Source of the DNA: Tethya wilhelma
Lineage: Eukaryota; Porifera; Demospongiae; Tethyida; Tethyidae
DNA length: 64,000 nt
Direction of reading: 5' to 3'
Assembly (NCBI GenBank): GCA_964030475.1
Contig: CAXIPT010000002.1
Span: forward strand, 10,496,373 to 10,560,372
The notes below the pieces were generated by a model. The model was not told where the DNA came from. It saw only the letters and a list, made by a program, of their open reading frames with translations, and searched no databases. The position numbers and the translations under genes were made by a program. This document shows, one piece after another, positions 45,756-60,914 of the stretch (its first letter is position 1; the number at the start of each line of letters is the position of its first letter).

Positions 45756-48496
45756 GGGTGTGTTGAACAATCCTGAGATGGAAGGAATTATTCCTCGGAT
45801 AGTGACCCAGCTCTTTGACAGCATTTACTCCATGGACGCTGGTCTAGAGATCCACATCAAGGTCTCGTACTTTGAGATCTACATGGAGAGAATCAGGGAC
45901 CTCCTGGATGGTGAGTGGTCCAGGCACAGTCCTTCAACAGCTGTTACTTTGTGTATGTGTGTCTTGCAGTGACCAAGGTGAACCTGCCCATTGGTGAGAC
46001 CAAGAACAGAGTGCCGTATGTAAAGGTACACGTTGCTATTGACAATAGTTAATGTATATGATTGACCTTTGAACTCTTATCGGCAGGGTGTTACAGAGCG
46101 ATTCGTAACCTCGCCAGAAGAAGTGTTGGCAGTCATTGAGGATGGCAAGGCCAACAGACACGTTTCAGTTACTAGTGAGTGTGATTCTAATTAATGCCCA
46201 CCAAGCCAGTGACCGTGACTCTCCTGCAGACATGAATGCCCACAGTTCTCGCAGCCACGCCGTGTTCCTCATCAGCATCAAGCAGGAGAACAAGGAGACC
46301 AGGAAGACCCTCACGGGAAAGCTTTACCTCGTGGACCTGGCCGGGTCAGAGAAGGTGGACAAGACCAACGCCCAGGGACTGACTCTTGACGAGGCAAAGA
46401 AGATCAACACGTCGCTGCTCTCCCTCAGCAATGTTATATCAGCACTGGCGGACGGAAGTGTAAGTCAGAGTGTCCATTGCTACTCTATCCTACCACTCCC
46501 TGTCCACGTGCAGCGAGGATTCATCCCCTACCGTGACAGTAAGCTGACGAGGGTACTGCAGGAGTCCCTTGGAGGCAACGCCAGGACCACCCTGATCATC
46601 TGCTGCTCTCCCAGCTCCTTCAACGAGCCGGAGACCAAGACCACGCTCATGTTTGGAGACCGTGCCAAGACCATCAAGAACAAAGTGGCAGTGAACGTTG
46701 AACTGACAGCAGAGGAATGGCGGCGCCGCTTTGAGAAACAGAGAGAGGCCAATCAGAAGCTCAAAGCAATGATAGAGAGGTAGCATGATGTCATAATGAT
46801 GTAATATTATTATGATTTGCTGTCATGGTTCTGCAGATATGAATCCGAGCTGTTGAAGTGGCGTAGCGGGGAGTCGGTCCCGGAGTCGGAGCAGTCCTCG
46901 CTGAAGCAACTTCTGGACGCCCCCCATCACTTAGAGGAGAGGGGGAGTAGGGACTCAAGCCCCGCCCCCTCATTGGCAGACGTGAAACTAGTGAACGAGG
47001 AGAGAGCTAAACTGGGACAGCTCCTAGATGAAAAGGCAAGCCCACTATCCTAGCTGCTTGCCATTTAAGTTGGTTGGCCAGTGTTATTCAAGATGTTAGC
47101 TAGGTCTTACATCATTCATTATTACCGTATAACGGGTAAATTTGGTGGGCTTAAAATTTGCCGAATTCTCATTTTAGCAAGATGGACGATTTTAAATTTG
47201 TGATTTAATTCTGCACACTGCATTGTTTTTATGTGCAAGCATGCATATAAAAATGTCTGGCGATTTGCAAAATAATTTGCCCAATTTAATTCTCACCAAA
47301 TTTACCCGCTATACAGTATGTTGTACTTTTGACCCCTTGTTACTAACGGTCTAGGAAGAGGAGCTGCAGTCTCAGACTGCTCTTGTGGAGAACCTGACCT
47401 TACAGCAGCAGGAACTGGAGGAGAACCTCCAGACATCCCAATTAGAGTGCACCCAGCTCAAGAGACAGATAGCTGTCATTGAGCAGTCACTGCTCAACTC
47501 ACAAGAGGAAGTGCAGGAGGTGATGATGGCTTTGGAGGAGCTGGCCATCTCTTACGACAGCAAGGACAGAGAGATAGAGGCAGCCCACAACGAGAGACAG
47601 ATCTACCAGGAGGAGATGGAGAAACTACAGGTACACATCATTGTGTGCTATAGCCTATACCCCTCATTATATCTTACCTCTCATTATATATCCTACCCCT
47701 TATTGTATCTTACCCTGCCCCTTAATTATGATATGTAATCATTCAGAGTGCCATGGACGAGAAATCCCGTGAACTGAGTCATGTGATGGACACCTCCCAG
47801 TCTGAGAGACGCAGGAACCATGATAGGATTACATCATTGTTTTCAGCTCTCAACGACGTGTCGTCTGTGCTGAGTAAGTCCGAGGAGAGGTTAAAGGTCG
47901 TGGACAGCTCCAGCGAACTATCAGAGGAAGAATTCACCAAAGCAAGAATCAAACTGTCAACCCTTCACTGCGAGGCCAGGACTCTCAAGCAGCAGAGAGA
48001 CATCTTGGAGAGCACAGAGAGAGAAGCCAAGAACAGAGCAGAGACACTCCTCAAGGAGCTCTCGGCTTGTAGGATCAAAATATCCCAGGTGAACTTTGAC
48101 CTTTTGTGGTACAATAAAATGTTGATAGATTGCCGTGTTTGTTTTAGTTTGAGACTCAGAATGAGAGTTTGGTTGCCACCCTGAGGGAGTCGGAGCTGAC
48201 CAAGACGGAGCTGGAGGAGACACTTCACTCCTTGAACGAAGAGCTGCTCTCTCTAAAGACAAGAGAGCAGGTGCTGCTGTCTTCCCAGGTGGACAGGGAC
48301 CAACAGCAGGCAGGGGTCGTGCACTCGGCCAATGAAATGAAGAGAAGCCTGGAGAGCCAACTGCAGCAACACTTGGAGTCCCACACACAGCAAATGGAGG
48401 CACTCAAATCAGAGATATCGGCCAAAGAAGAGCACATATCTCAGATCAACACGTGAGCCATCCATTAGTATAGCAAACTGCAAAGACCAAATGATT

Positions 48497-48547
<51 letters not shown>

Positions 48548-50249
48548 GTAGGCAATACCAGGAGCAGCTTGTTGAAGTGGAGACTCTGAAGGGAGAACTA
48601 GATGATGTCCGTCATCATTACGAGGATGAGAAGCAACGCTACTCCAAGATGAAACTGGAGATGAAAGTGAAACAGAAGATCAGGCAGGATGTGGGGGGAC
48701 TCACCAATACAGTGGTAGGTTGGTAAGGGGTCGTCACAATCACTTGCTCATTTCTGTCCTCTATTCATTCTCCCATCAGTCTAATGAGCTGGACAGATTG
48801 AATCAACTGAGGCAGGCCTATCTCAATCGCGTCACAAGTCGACTCAGGAGCAAATCAGTGGAAGAAGAGGTCATGACCCCTGATCGCAGAGAGGTGCTGT
48901 TTCTAGAGAAGAACCTTGAGGAGCTGTCACGAGCTCACAAGAAGGTAATCCCTGCACACCCTCATGGCACTGGACTTGTACTGAGAGAGTGTGTGTGTGT
49001 TTGCAGACCATATCAGAGAACGCTGAGATGCAGAGAGAGATCCCTAGGCTCCATTCTGTGCTGGCCAGCAAGAGCAAGAGGATTGGGGAACTGGAGCACA
49101 TGCTGAGAGAGACCAAAGAAGTCGCAAATACAGAATACGAGAGATTGAAGGCTGAAAATGAAAAGATAAAGCAAAACTTTATGTCCAGACTGAAAGAGAA
49201 GGAGAGAGAGAGTGAGTTTGATCATAGTGCAATGTCTGTCGGTGTGAGCTGCTCCTCATGTGCCACAGGTCAGGGAGTGAGAGTCATCAAGAGACAAGGT
49301 CCTAATATTGGTGAGTGCTGTTGCTATTGGCAACCACTGGTATCCAGTGGGCGTCCATTGGTTAGTTGAAATAGCAAGAAAGAAGTGTAAATTAGTTGAT
49401 GCAGTTCACATGTGGCTAGTTCCGCCCACCATACTGGTATGTCTCTAACCTCGCTGCATTCCTCAGTTTGTTTAGTGGCTGCATCTCCAGGATACAGTCT
49501 CTGGTAGCTGCAATACCTGTGGTCTCTCTCTCTCTCTCTCTAGTTCGCCCAGTCCCTCGTCACGGCAAGATAGCTGAGAGTGGTGCAAGTCGAGAAGCCC
49601 TGTTGGCGGGAGCTGGGGTAGCCATGATTGGTCAGCGCAGGAGGCCTCATCAGTTTGACACGTGAGTCAGTCGTTGTGGGTTAATTGTCTGTGAACTGGA
49701 AACTGTTTTTGTTTGTCCATTAGTTTCAAAATAAACAATAATAATGTTTACTTTCATTTCAGACCCACTGATGAAAGTTCGGCAACTGCTTCTGGCGATT
49801 CAACTAGTAAGTACAAGTTTGTCATACTTGCCTTTCTAGTTGCCGTACTTGCAGTTCTGTTTGAGGTCTCTCTCTACTAACTGTGTGTGTTTGTGTGTGT
49901 GTGTTTGTGTGATTCAAATCAATCTCTATTCAAAAGACTGCCCTCTTTCATCATAGATGATTTGTAACCTTTTTATCAATGAGAGTCTTGACAATGTTTC
50001 ACTGTTTCAATATTATTTATTATCACGTTTTGAATCAGATTTTGAAATTTTTGAGCAATTCCTAGAAATGTTAATACAGTGATGTGGTTTATGCATGGGT
50101 TGGTTCGTGTTTTGACTTCCCGGTATATGGTCTGTGTTTATGTTATGGTCTCAAAAACTTTCACAGTTTTTAGTTTAGAGAGAAACAGTTACGTTTGTGC
50201 TGTAGAATAAACTAGATGGTCAATGTTATCTCTTATGAAGACGCCTCCC

Positions 50250-50289
<40 letters not shown>

Positions 50290-50296
50290 AGGTTAG
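44479..50296 (+). CDS. KIF5: Kinesin-1 heavy chain
   Basis: The motor domain begins [21 protein letters not shown]-loop [13 protein letters not shown], switch [11 protein letters not shown] (built across a splice junction), switch [11 protein letters not shown], then [20 protein letters not shown] and the neck linker [16 protein letters not shown] long coiled-coil stalk follows, including [16 protein letters not shown] motor residues and [15 protein letters not shown]. The tail has [11 protein letters not shown] then [13 protein letters not shown], in the position of the conserved autoinhibitory IAK region. The last exon adds only the end of one codon and TAG, giving ...SGDSTS. About 18 exons. 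It carries cargo to microtubule plus ends. Three acceptors follow (CT)n tracts. Intron 3 holds a diverged tandem pair. Confidence 0.95.
45110..45685 (+). repeat. Diverged direct repeat pair in kinesin intron
   Basis: About 170 bp at 45115-45285 recurs at 45497-45680. Both share ttttatgaccttttgtgatg, gatctcggtgccaca, actagc(c/t)catgcatgtaca and cattttatttttggta. The segment between them is unrelated. Origin unknown. Confidence 0.75.
45698..45752. repeat. (CT)n tract at kinesin acceptor
   Basis: About 27 CT units ending cacag before the exon [14 protein letters not shown]. Confidence 0.9.
47123..47318. repeat. Family-A inverted-repeat element in kinesin intron
   Basis: The left end is TACCGTATAACGGGTAAATT; the right end is aatttacccgctatacagta. 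The interior matches 994-1192. Confidence 0.8.
48503..48551. repeat. (CT)n tract at kinesin acceptor
   Basis: It ends ctctgtag before the exon [14 protein letters not shown]. Confidence 0.85.
50248..50291. repeat. (CT)n tract at the last kinesin acceptor
   Basis: It ends cttag just before the final partial codon and stop. Confidence 0.8.
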
Positions 50297-51202
50297 CCAG
50301 CCAATCGTTCAAGAATCATAGCTTCTCTTTGTCCTGGTTCCACACACAGCTCTCAACTCACAGCAGAGACTGCATTAAACTAATATTATTTCAGTATTAT
50401 GGCTGTTCATGTGTACATCAATGTGATTAGTATTCAAGCCACTTGGCAAACAGTTCACTTTAATTGTGATAATAGTCTTTGTAGTGAAGCTACAGATGGC
50501 CAGCCACTTTAGAGCCTCTCTGAGCACTAATGGATACCCCATTAGAAGGTTATGCATCAAACATGTCCTCTGACACACTCACAAATGAACTGGAAGTAGA
50601 CCAGCTGTAATCCTCTGTAACCTCTATCATGCACAGCTAGGGACATATACAGCTGTATCTTGCACCTTTGACCCCCCACAGCTATAGTATAATACTGCAC
50701 ATATGACCAATTTCTTTTAAAACAGCAAAACACATCATGTAAGCAACTGATACGGGGACAATATAGACAGAAAACCAAACAAAAACTATCAAACAACACG
50801 TATACACAACCAACAGTAAGGCACAGCTCTAGTGGCTTGTGTATAATAATGACCCTGTGACACAGGACTAGCTATGGGTGGGAGGATAGGGAGAACAAAC
50901 ACATTAAGAGGCAGTCAGTGAGGCACACAAAAACAAAAATGTCCAGTGAAAAAATGCAGCAAGGCTGCACCAACAGCAGTTTGTGGTATAGCAGTAGTCC
51001 ATAGTGTTGTGTGTGCTGAGAGAGAGATATATAGAGCTAAGTGAGTGATGTGCACATGGAGACCTGTGGGAAAGGAAGCAATTAGTCCAAAAATGGCTTG
51101 AGAGGTTTCTTCAAAGAATTAATATCTGATTGTCAACAAAGGCTGTGGTGAGCTGCAAATATCGAATAACAGGAGAGAAGTGTGTATTGTGTGCCAGTGA
51201 CA
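50297..51202. other. Tail-to-tail region of kinesin and DOK-like genes
   Basis: About 900 bp of AT-rich 3' flank. No exon was recognised on either strand. Confidence 0.6.
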
Positions 51203-52156
51203 TCATGCCCGCGTCTCCACGTAAGAATCCTGTCTCAGTGAGATGATAGATCTTGGTGGGACAATGGGTGCCAAAGGACTGCTCCTACTGGAGGATGGGA
51301 AGCCACCAGATCGCTCATTTTCTTCATAATTGAAGGGGCTGTCTTCTACAATAGCTGGACTGTAGGCTAGTGAGCTGTGAGAGCTGGACACAGAGTTCTG
51401 CTGTGAAAGTCTGGGGGGTGTAGGAGGCGGATCAAACACATCACTAGTGAACCCCGAATCAGAGAAATGGCCGTCAGTAAGATCAATCGTAGAAGGAGAG
51501 AGTCGTTCCCCAAACGATGTCACGCTGGTTTGTCTGAACTTGTCCAGCGTTGGTTTCCGCAGCGGGAGGGGATGGGCCTTCATGGAGCTGATAGACTGCT
51601 TCCTCCGGTTCTTGTGCAGTGCCCAGTCCTCCAATGAGACTCCACCCATTCCAGCATCACATGACCTGGTCATCTCTCCCTCTCGTCTCAGTCTCTCGGA
51701 GGTGTTGGCCCAGAGGGGGGTGAGCTGGTTCATGCCCGACTGGAGGATCCTGCTCCTCAAGGTGCTGGAGAACTCCTCACAGCCATAGTGCTCTCGGGAG
51801 ATAAATGCCAACTCAGCATCGCTGCAGTCCTCCATTATGAGAAGCACGGAGGTGTAGATCTCAATGGCCGCCTTCAGCTCACGCACTATCTTTTGAGCAG
51901 CTTCCAATCCTGAAGGGATCGTGAAGAAGACAAAGTTGTCGGGAATGGAGTGCTTGCAGGTCTCAAACCACACCACGTTAATGTTGTACATCTCCAGGCA
52001 ACCCAACCGCCGAATGTTGCCAAAAGGAATTTCCAAAATGGTCTTTCCGTTTGAAGGTAGAACTGCAGTAACATTTGCAGGAGATGAAAACTTCAAGATA
52101 GCTTCAGTGTAGGCAACTGCTGGTTGCTGGGGGATGGTCACATGATAGACTTGTTC

Positions 52157-52189
<33 letters not shown>

Positions 52190-53782
52190 AGAGAGTGAAT
52201 GTTATTGTTGTTGATAAATATACCCAATAGAGGAGCTAGAGTGAGTGCAGGTGGTCTGTGGGAGAGTGTTAATAAGGTCTGCTGGTGACATTAAAGGGAA
52301 ATATTTTGGTGAGTCCATCTGCCTCAGTGTTTACTCAAGGTGGCTTTATTACAATATCAGACAATCTCTCTCTTCTCTCAGACTACCCACAAACCACACT
52401 TCAGATTCAAACTGTGTTGCTAAGGAACAGGATGCTTATGGTGGTCTTACCTTGTCCACACAGCTCACACAGCTTGGCCAGCCAGATATTCTTGGTGTTC
52501 TGATCGGGAGCCTTCAAGATATACTTTCTTTCCTCCGTTTCAATGGCAAACACGTGCTCATTTGTCCCAACTTTAGCGTTTGGACGGATCCCAACAAACT
52601 GAGACAAGTTGATGGTTTGTCTCTTCTCTCTCTTGCTGGCATCTCTGAAGTAGGAGAGCTCAATGGAGGATGGGTCACTCTGTATAGACCATGGTGTGTG
52701 CAAGTACCAGTTTATGCGGTGAATCATAACAATGGCATGTGCAATTCTACATTAGTTCCAAATTCTCGTCACATGAAATCTCACACTATGTGATACTGTG
52801 GTGTTTCTTTGGGTGCTAGGGGTGCACACACAGTGCATGCATGTCTTGTGGACACATGGCTTGAGGCAACACCCAATACCGAACCGCTCAGCCTCACACC
52901 ACTCCCAGCTGAAAAGCCTTGTTTTGCCTAGCCAAGAAATATTTGAGGCTGCTGGATACGCTCTCGTCTGTATGGCTGCCCAGGCAGGCCTGCTGCATGC
53001 ACTGTGACAGTGAATTAGCTACTAATGGAGCTATGTCTTTGTAGTCTGAACTCTTAAGATACATAAACCAGCCATCATCTTTGAAAGGACCATTTCCTAA
53101 TAGCAGCTAGCGTGGCACTTTACAAAAAAGAAGTAATTATGATTACGGACATAAAGTACAATATGAAAGAACAAATAGAAGTGCATTAGTCACCATGGCA
53201 ATGCTCTCAAGCATTTCATTATAAAGGGGAACTACTAGCAACATCCATCTATTGGCAATGTACTCCATTGCTGTATCTATATGACTAGCTCATAAAGTGC
53301 ATGTTACATGACAGCTAACGCTATAACCCACACAGCATACACCCATGCAATGATCAGTGGTGATAACTCACTGGGTCAGATCGCGACAAGACAAACCACC
53401 TCTTTGTCCATTTCTGCAGAGAAAGAGAAAGACAACAACAACATAATTTTAAAGCTCTTGGAGCTACAATATCCATGCTCTTGGTAATGATAGCCATCAA
53501 TGTTTACTACAGGCTACGCCCGCACTAAAGATACTCTGACTGCAGTAGTAAAGTAGTGCTGTGAGCAGTTCTATGACTTACCATTATAATACTCCTCAAA
53601 GGAGGTGTTTTGTGGAGATAACTCTCAAACAGGATCGTCTCCATGCCTCCTGCACTCACAGTAGCGCCGCTGCCGCCGCTGACAGTGATGGTCGGGAATT
53701 GTCCGCTGCCTGTGAACCCAGGCGAGACGGGCGATGCAGGGACGGGAGAAGAGGACGGAGATCTGCTCGAAGACACAGACAT
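51203..53782 (-). CDS. DOK/IRS-like adaptor with PH and PTB domains
   Basis: Four exons. The first (about 53582-53782) has a Ser/Pro-rich start then ETILFESYLHKTPPL; a small exon adds KWTKRWFVLSRSDP; the third continues SSIELSYFRDASKREK and ends NIWLAKLCELCGQ. Together these make a PH domain. The last exon holds an IRS-type PTB domain (EILKFSS-like AYTEAILKFSSPANV, ILEIPFGNIRRLGCLEM, GLEAAQKIVRELKAA) and a disordered tail with Pro-rich PPPTPPR and tyrosines (LAYSPA, FNYEENE, DSYVETRA). About 490 residues, like DOK1. Such proteins dock on phosphotyrosine receptors at the membrane. Its 5' exons are duplicated at 54441-55816. The acceptor of the last exon is a (CT)n tract where the duplication breaks. 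Confidence 0.88.
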
Positions 53783-53948
53783 AACTGACAGAATGTAAAA
53801 TACAGCTGATCTGCTCCTTCTAACTTGATAAGGCTTTATACTGCAAAAGTTTGTAATGACACGATAATTATATTCATAGCATACAATTGGCCTACACGGA
53901 TGACGTCATAGTAAAAAAAGAAAAGTGAAGCGCGGGAATTGACTGGCC
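53783..53948. promoter_or_regulatory. Divergent promoter region of DOK-like gene and RPA3, unit 1
   Basis: 166 bp between the start codons, repeated in unit 2 at 55817-55982. It contains tgacgtcat (53901-53909), a cAMP-response-element-type palindrome. Confidence 0.55.
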
Positions 53949-54197
53949 ATGGACACTGCAACCCCCAAGCCTCGCATCAACGGGTCAATGGTAGCCAAGA
54001 ATATTGGAAAGTATGTCAGTCTGGTTGGAAAGAACATCAGGGTGAGTTGTAGCACTGCTTGTCGTATATAAATTTGCATGGGTGTATACTGATGACATGG
54101 TTTGGTGTTCATTATCAGGTGAACCCCGGGGGAAATTCAATGATTGTTGAGACATCTGATGGACAGAAAATCACTGCCAAGTTCCCTCAGCCTCTGG
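53949..54197 (+). pseudogene. RPA3 5' fragment, truncated by the duplication junction
   Basis: Exon 1 (53949-54041) and exon 2 (from about 54120) are the same as in the intact copy at 55983. Instead of the donor after PQPL, exon 2 runs into (GA)n and reads Glu-Arg repeats to a stop at about 54322. It lacks the second half of the OB fold and is probably non-functional unless exon 2 is spliced to the downstream copy. Confidence 0.85.
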
Positions 54198-56231
54198 AGA
54201 GAGAGAGAGAGAGAGAGAGAGTAAGAGAGTGTATGTTATTGTTGTTGATAAATATACCCAATAGAGGAGCTAGAGTGAGTGCAGGTGGTCTGTGGGAGAG
54301 TGTTAATAAGGTCTGCTGGTGACATTAAAGGGAAATATTTTGGTGAGTCCATCTGCCTCAGTGTTTACTCAAGGTGGCTTTATTACAATATCAGACAATC
54401 TCTCTCTTCTCTCAGACTACCCACAAACCACACTTCAGATTCAAACTGTGTTGCTAAGGAACAGGATGCTTATGGTGGTCTTACCTTGTCCACACAGCTC
54501 ACACAGCTTGGCCAGCCAGATATTCTTGGTGTTCTGATCGGGAGCCTTCAAGATATACTTTCTTTCCTCCGTTTCAATGGCAAACACGTGCTCATTTGTC
54601 CCAACTTTAGCGTTTGGACGGATCCCAACAAACTGAGACAAGTTGATGGTTTGTCTCTTCTCTCTCTTGCTGGCATCTCTGAAGTAGGAGAGCTCAATGG
54701 AGGATGGGTCACTCTGTATAGACCATGGTGTGTGCAAGTACCAGTTTATGCGGTGAATCATAACAATGGCATGTGCAATTCTACATTAGTTCCAAATTCT
54801 CGTCACATGAAATCTCACACTATGTGATACTGTGGTGTTTCTTTGGGTGCTAGGGGTGCACACACAGTGCATGCATGTCTTGTGGACACATGGCTTGAGG
54901 CAACACCCAATACCGAACCGCTCAGCCTCACACCACTCCCAGCTGAAAAGCCTTGTTTTGCCTAGCCAAGAAATATTTGAGGCTGCTGGATACGCTCTCG
55001 TCTGTATGGCTGCCCAGGCAGGCCTGCTGCATGCACTGTGACAGTGAATTAGCTACTAATGGAGCTATGTCTTTGTAGTCTGAACTCTTAAGATACATAA
55101 ACCAGCCATCATCTTTGAAAGGACCATTTCCTAATAGCAGCTAGCGTGGCACTTTACAAAAAAGAAGTAATTATGATTACGGACATAAAGTACAATATGA
55201 AAGAACAAATAGAAGTGCATTAGTCACCATGGCAATGCTCTCAAGCATTTCATTATAAAGGGGAACTACTAGCAACATCCATCTATTGGCAATGTACTCC
55301 ATTGCTGTATCTATATGACTAGCTCATAAAGTGCATGTTACATGACAGCTAACGCTATAACCCACACAGCATACACCCATGCAATGATCAGTGGTGATAA
55401 CTCACTGGGTCAGATCGCGACAAGACAAACCACCTCTTTGTCCATTTCTGCAGAGAAAGAGAAAGACAACAACAACATAATTTTAAAGCTCTTGGAGCTA
55501 CAATATCCATGCTCTTGGTAATGATAGCCATCAATGTTTACTACAGGCTACGCCCGCACTAAAGATACTCTGACTGCAGTAGTAAAGTAGTGCTGTGAGC
55601 AGTTCTATGACTTACCATTATAATACTCCTCAAAGGAGGTGTTTTGTGGAGATAACTCTCAAACAGGATCGTCTCCATGCCTCCTGCACTCACAGTAGCG
55701 CCGCTGCCGCCGCTGACAGTGATGGTCGGGAATTGTCCGCTGCCTGTGAACCCAGGCGAGACGGGCGATGCAGGGACGGGAGAAGAGGACGGAGATCTGC
55801 TCGAAGACACAGACATAACTGACAGAATGTAAAATACAGCTGATCTGCTCCTTCTAACTTGATAAGGCTTTATACTGCGAAAGTTTGTAATGACACGATA
55901 ATTATATTCATAGCATACAATTGGCCTACACGGATGACGTCATAGTAAAAAAAGAAAAGTGAAGCGCGGGAATTGACTGGCCATGGACACTGCAACCCCC
56001 AAGCCTCGCATCAACGGGTCAATGGTAGCCAAGAATATTGGAAAGTATGTCAGTCTGGTTGGAAAGAACATCAGGGTGAGTTGTAGCACTGCTTGTCGTA
56101 TATAAATTTGCATGGGTGTATACTGATGACATGGTTTGGTGTTCATTATCAGGTGAACCCCGGGGGAAATTCAATGATTGTTGAGACATCTGATGGACAG
56201 AAAATCACTGCCAAGTTTCCTCAGCCTCTGG
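54198..56231 (+). repeat. 2.03 kb tandem duplication, unit 2
   Basis: The junction at 54197/54198 joins cctctgg of RPA3 exon 2 to the (GA)n that normally follows ttctgg in the DOK intron. The shared tctgg is a 5 bp microhomology. Confidence 0.92.
54441..55816 (-). pseudogene. Duplicate 5' exons of the DOK-like gene (PH domain only)
   Basis: Unit-2 copies of the first three DOK exons are intact, with their donors. Reading on, the next exons on this strand are the truncated RPA3 antisense and then unit-1 DOK exons. It lacks its own PTB exon. It could act as an alternative promoter splicing into 51203-52141, give a PH-PH protein, or be inert. Confidence 0.75.
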
Positions 56232-56532
56232 TCAGTTCAAACACAGCTACAGAGCAGATAATTTCAAGGTGTATTTACAGTTTTGACGACCTTTTACCAA
56301 CAGAGAGATTCCCTTGATCCCTATGTTGAAGTTCTTGGTCGGGTGGAGCAGGACTGCTCCATCACTGTTGAAAGAATATCCAACTTTGGAACTAATTTTG
56401 GTTGGCATTTTCTCTCTTAATCTTTGTATGTGTTTCACATAAGATTGGAATTTTACTTTAGATTTGCCGTCATACAATGAAGTAGTGAAACTCTCAATGG
56501 AATTTCCACGGATATTTCGTGCTCAAAGCTAA
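55983..56532 (+). CDS. RPA3: Replication protein A 14 kDa subunit
   Basis: Four exons encode about 117 residues, the usual RPA3 length. It begins MDTATPKPRINGSMVAKNIG, followed by VSLVGKNIRVNPGGNSMIVE (start of the OB fold), then RDSLDPYVEVLGRVEQDCS and FDLPSYNEVVKLSMEFP, closely matching the family's end, and stops at 56530-56532. RPA3 is the small structural subunit of the single-strand DNA binding trimer used in replication and repair. This is the intact copy; its first two exons are also in the upstream duplicate. It converges with HSPE1 (about 190 bp between stops). Confidence 0.93.
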
Positions 56533-56639
56533 CTCACCAGTGAAATCACTTAATTACTACAACTGAAAGCAAATACTCAATTCATACACACACATGAGTA
56601 ATAATTCAATGATTGATGTATATTTGAATACACAGCAAA

Positions 56640-56641
56640 TA

Positions 56642-56667
<26 letters not shown>
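56640..56667. repeat. (AAT)n trinucleotide repeat
   Basis: About nine aat units in the 3' space between RPA3 and HSPE1. Confidence 0.85.
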
Positions 56668-56672
<5 letters not shown>

Positions 56673-56720
56673 GCAGTTTAGTCAGCAAAAATTGAGTTTA
56701 AGGTTTGATGGTAACATCGG

Positions 56721-57329
56721 TTAGCTGTCAAAGACTCCCAAAATGTCTTCATCTCTGAACAAGAAGTAGTCCTGTGTCAAATGAGATGGTATTTCCTGTC
56801 ACACTCTCTAATGAAGTAATGATCTAACGAACACAAATTACCTTGTCGTCAAAGTTCAGTTTTGTCCCACCGTACTCTGGTACAAGGACTTGGTCACCTA
56901 CTTTAACAGTAGTCGGCTGGAGACTCCCTTCCTGCGAGCACATGTGCAGAGGATGTCATCATCAGCATTAGGGTACATTATCAACATTAAGGTACATCAC
57001 TAGCATTAGGGTCATTAGGGTACTGACCTTGTTCTTAGTTCCAGGACCCACTGCAATCACTGTGGCTTGGTTCACTTTACCTTGAGCCTTCTCTGGTATG
57101 TAGAGTCCAGTCTTAGTTTTCTGCATGTGGAAATAGACCAGTTGGCAATGGCACAATAAATGAGATACTAGTTAGTGTATCTTACTGATTCTGGAGCCAG
57201 TCTTTCCACCAGAACTCTGTTGAGGAGTGGTCTGAACGCCTTTAGAGATTTGAAAGCCTGCAGCAAACACACCAGACGCTCTCATATTAAGAGAATGCAA
57301 CAAAACACAAAGAAAGACGGTCATACCAT
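56721..57329 (-). CDS. HSPE1: Mitochondrial 10 kDa chaperonin
   Basis: Four exons. The first coding exon contributes only the ATG (57327-57329), spliced to AFKSLKAFRPLLNRVLVERL. Then come KTKTGLYIPEKAQGKVNQ (the mobile loop that binds HSP60), ATVIAVGPGTKNKEGSLQP and VLVPEYGGTKLNFDDKDYF, ending LFRDEDILGVFDS. It forms the lid of the mitochondrial folding chamber. An alternative upstream start in the same exon (MRRIHVEG...) would be out of frame with the second exon and was rejected. It shares its upstream region with HSPD1, as in vertebrates. Confidence 0.95.
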
Positions 57330-60045
<2,716 letters not shown>

Positions 60046-60278
60046 TCAAATCAAAGAACTGGAAATTACTGTCAATTGTTTGTACATTTTTCTGTTTTTT
60101 GTTTTTTTGGCTTACTGTGAGTTATGCTGCTATTTATGAATATAAAAGCATGAACTAAATTGTTGCTAAACTGTATGTGGAAATGGTCGTCAAAATGCTT
60201 TACGTGTACATGTGCTTTATTTAGAATACAGTTGTTGCTGACAGGGAAAGTTTGAAAGAGCGTTTCTGAGAGAAAGCG

Positions 60279-60499
60279 ATGGATGGAAATGACGGTAATC
60301 CTGCCAAACCGAACACCTACTGGTTGAGCAGACGAGGGATGTGGCTGGGCTACTGCGCTAGCGTGGTGTTGCTGCACTTCCTTCTGTTGAGTGTGCCTTT
60401 CTTCTCCACCCCAACTGCATGGACACTCACTCACGTGGTGCACAACGTTGTAAGGGAATAGAATAAAGTGTCGCAGTTATGTAGTCACAATGTTAGCAC

Positions 60500-60560
<61 letters not shown>

Positions 60561-60914
60561 GAATGTACCTGCTCTTCCATTACCTAAAGGGGAATCCATT
60601 TCCCTCTGCCAGTGACCAGGGAGACTATCACCGACTCACCCACTGGGAGCTCATTGATGATGGGGAGCAGTATACAGCCACGAGGAAGTTCCTCATTGCC
60701 ATCCCCATTGCACTGTAAGTATCCCAGTTAGCTCATCTTTCCATTGCACTTATGTAATTCATTTCTTCCCCATTGCAGCTTCATAATGGCCAGCATCTAC
60801 ACTGCCTCGTCCGGTCTACTTACTGTTGTTAATGTGTTTGCTCTGTTAGTGGGTGTTGTGCCTAAACTGCCTCAGTTCCACAAGTTTAGACTCTTTGGCA
60901 TCAACAAATATTAG
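60279..60914 (+). CDS. ORMDL: ORMDL sphingolipid-synthesis regulator
   Basis: Three exons, about 150 residues. It begins MDGNDGNPAKPNTYWLSRRG, followed by hydrophobic segments (MWLGYCASVVLLHFLLL, TLTHVVHNVGMYLLFHYLKG). The conserved loop is THWELIDDGEQYTATRKF, then FLIAIPIALFIMASIY, and the end is PKLPQFHKFRLFGINKY. All are ORMDL hallmarks. ORMDL proteins are ER membrane brakes on serine palmitoyltransferase. The second exon's acceptor follows a (CA)n run (60496-60558). Confidence 0.96.
60496..60558. repeat. (CA)n tract at ORMDL acceptor
   Basis: About 30 CA units end directly in acag before GMYLLFHYLKG. Confidence 0.9.

Larger units (their letters stand above)
52160..54197 (+). repeat. 2.03 kb tandem duplication, unit 1
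   Basis: It matches 54198-56231 with an offset of 2034 bp. By eye I found three base changes (near 52197, 53843 and 54184) and a (GA)n length difference of four bases. Unit 1 runs from the (GA)n at the DOK acceptor to the end of RPA3 exon 2. Confidence 0.92.

Noticed and set aside
52245..52793. 182-residue plus-strand frame, repeated at 54279-54827
   Set aside because: It is antisense to the PH-domain exon of the DOK-like gene and its introns. Its repetition only reflects the tandem duplication.
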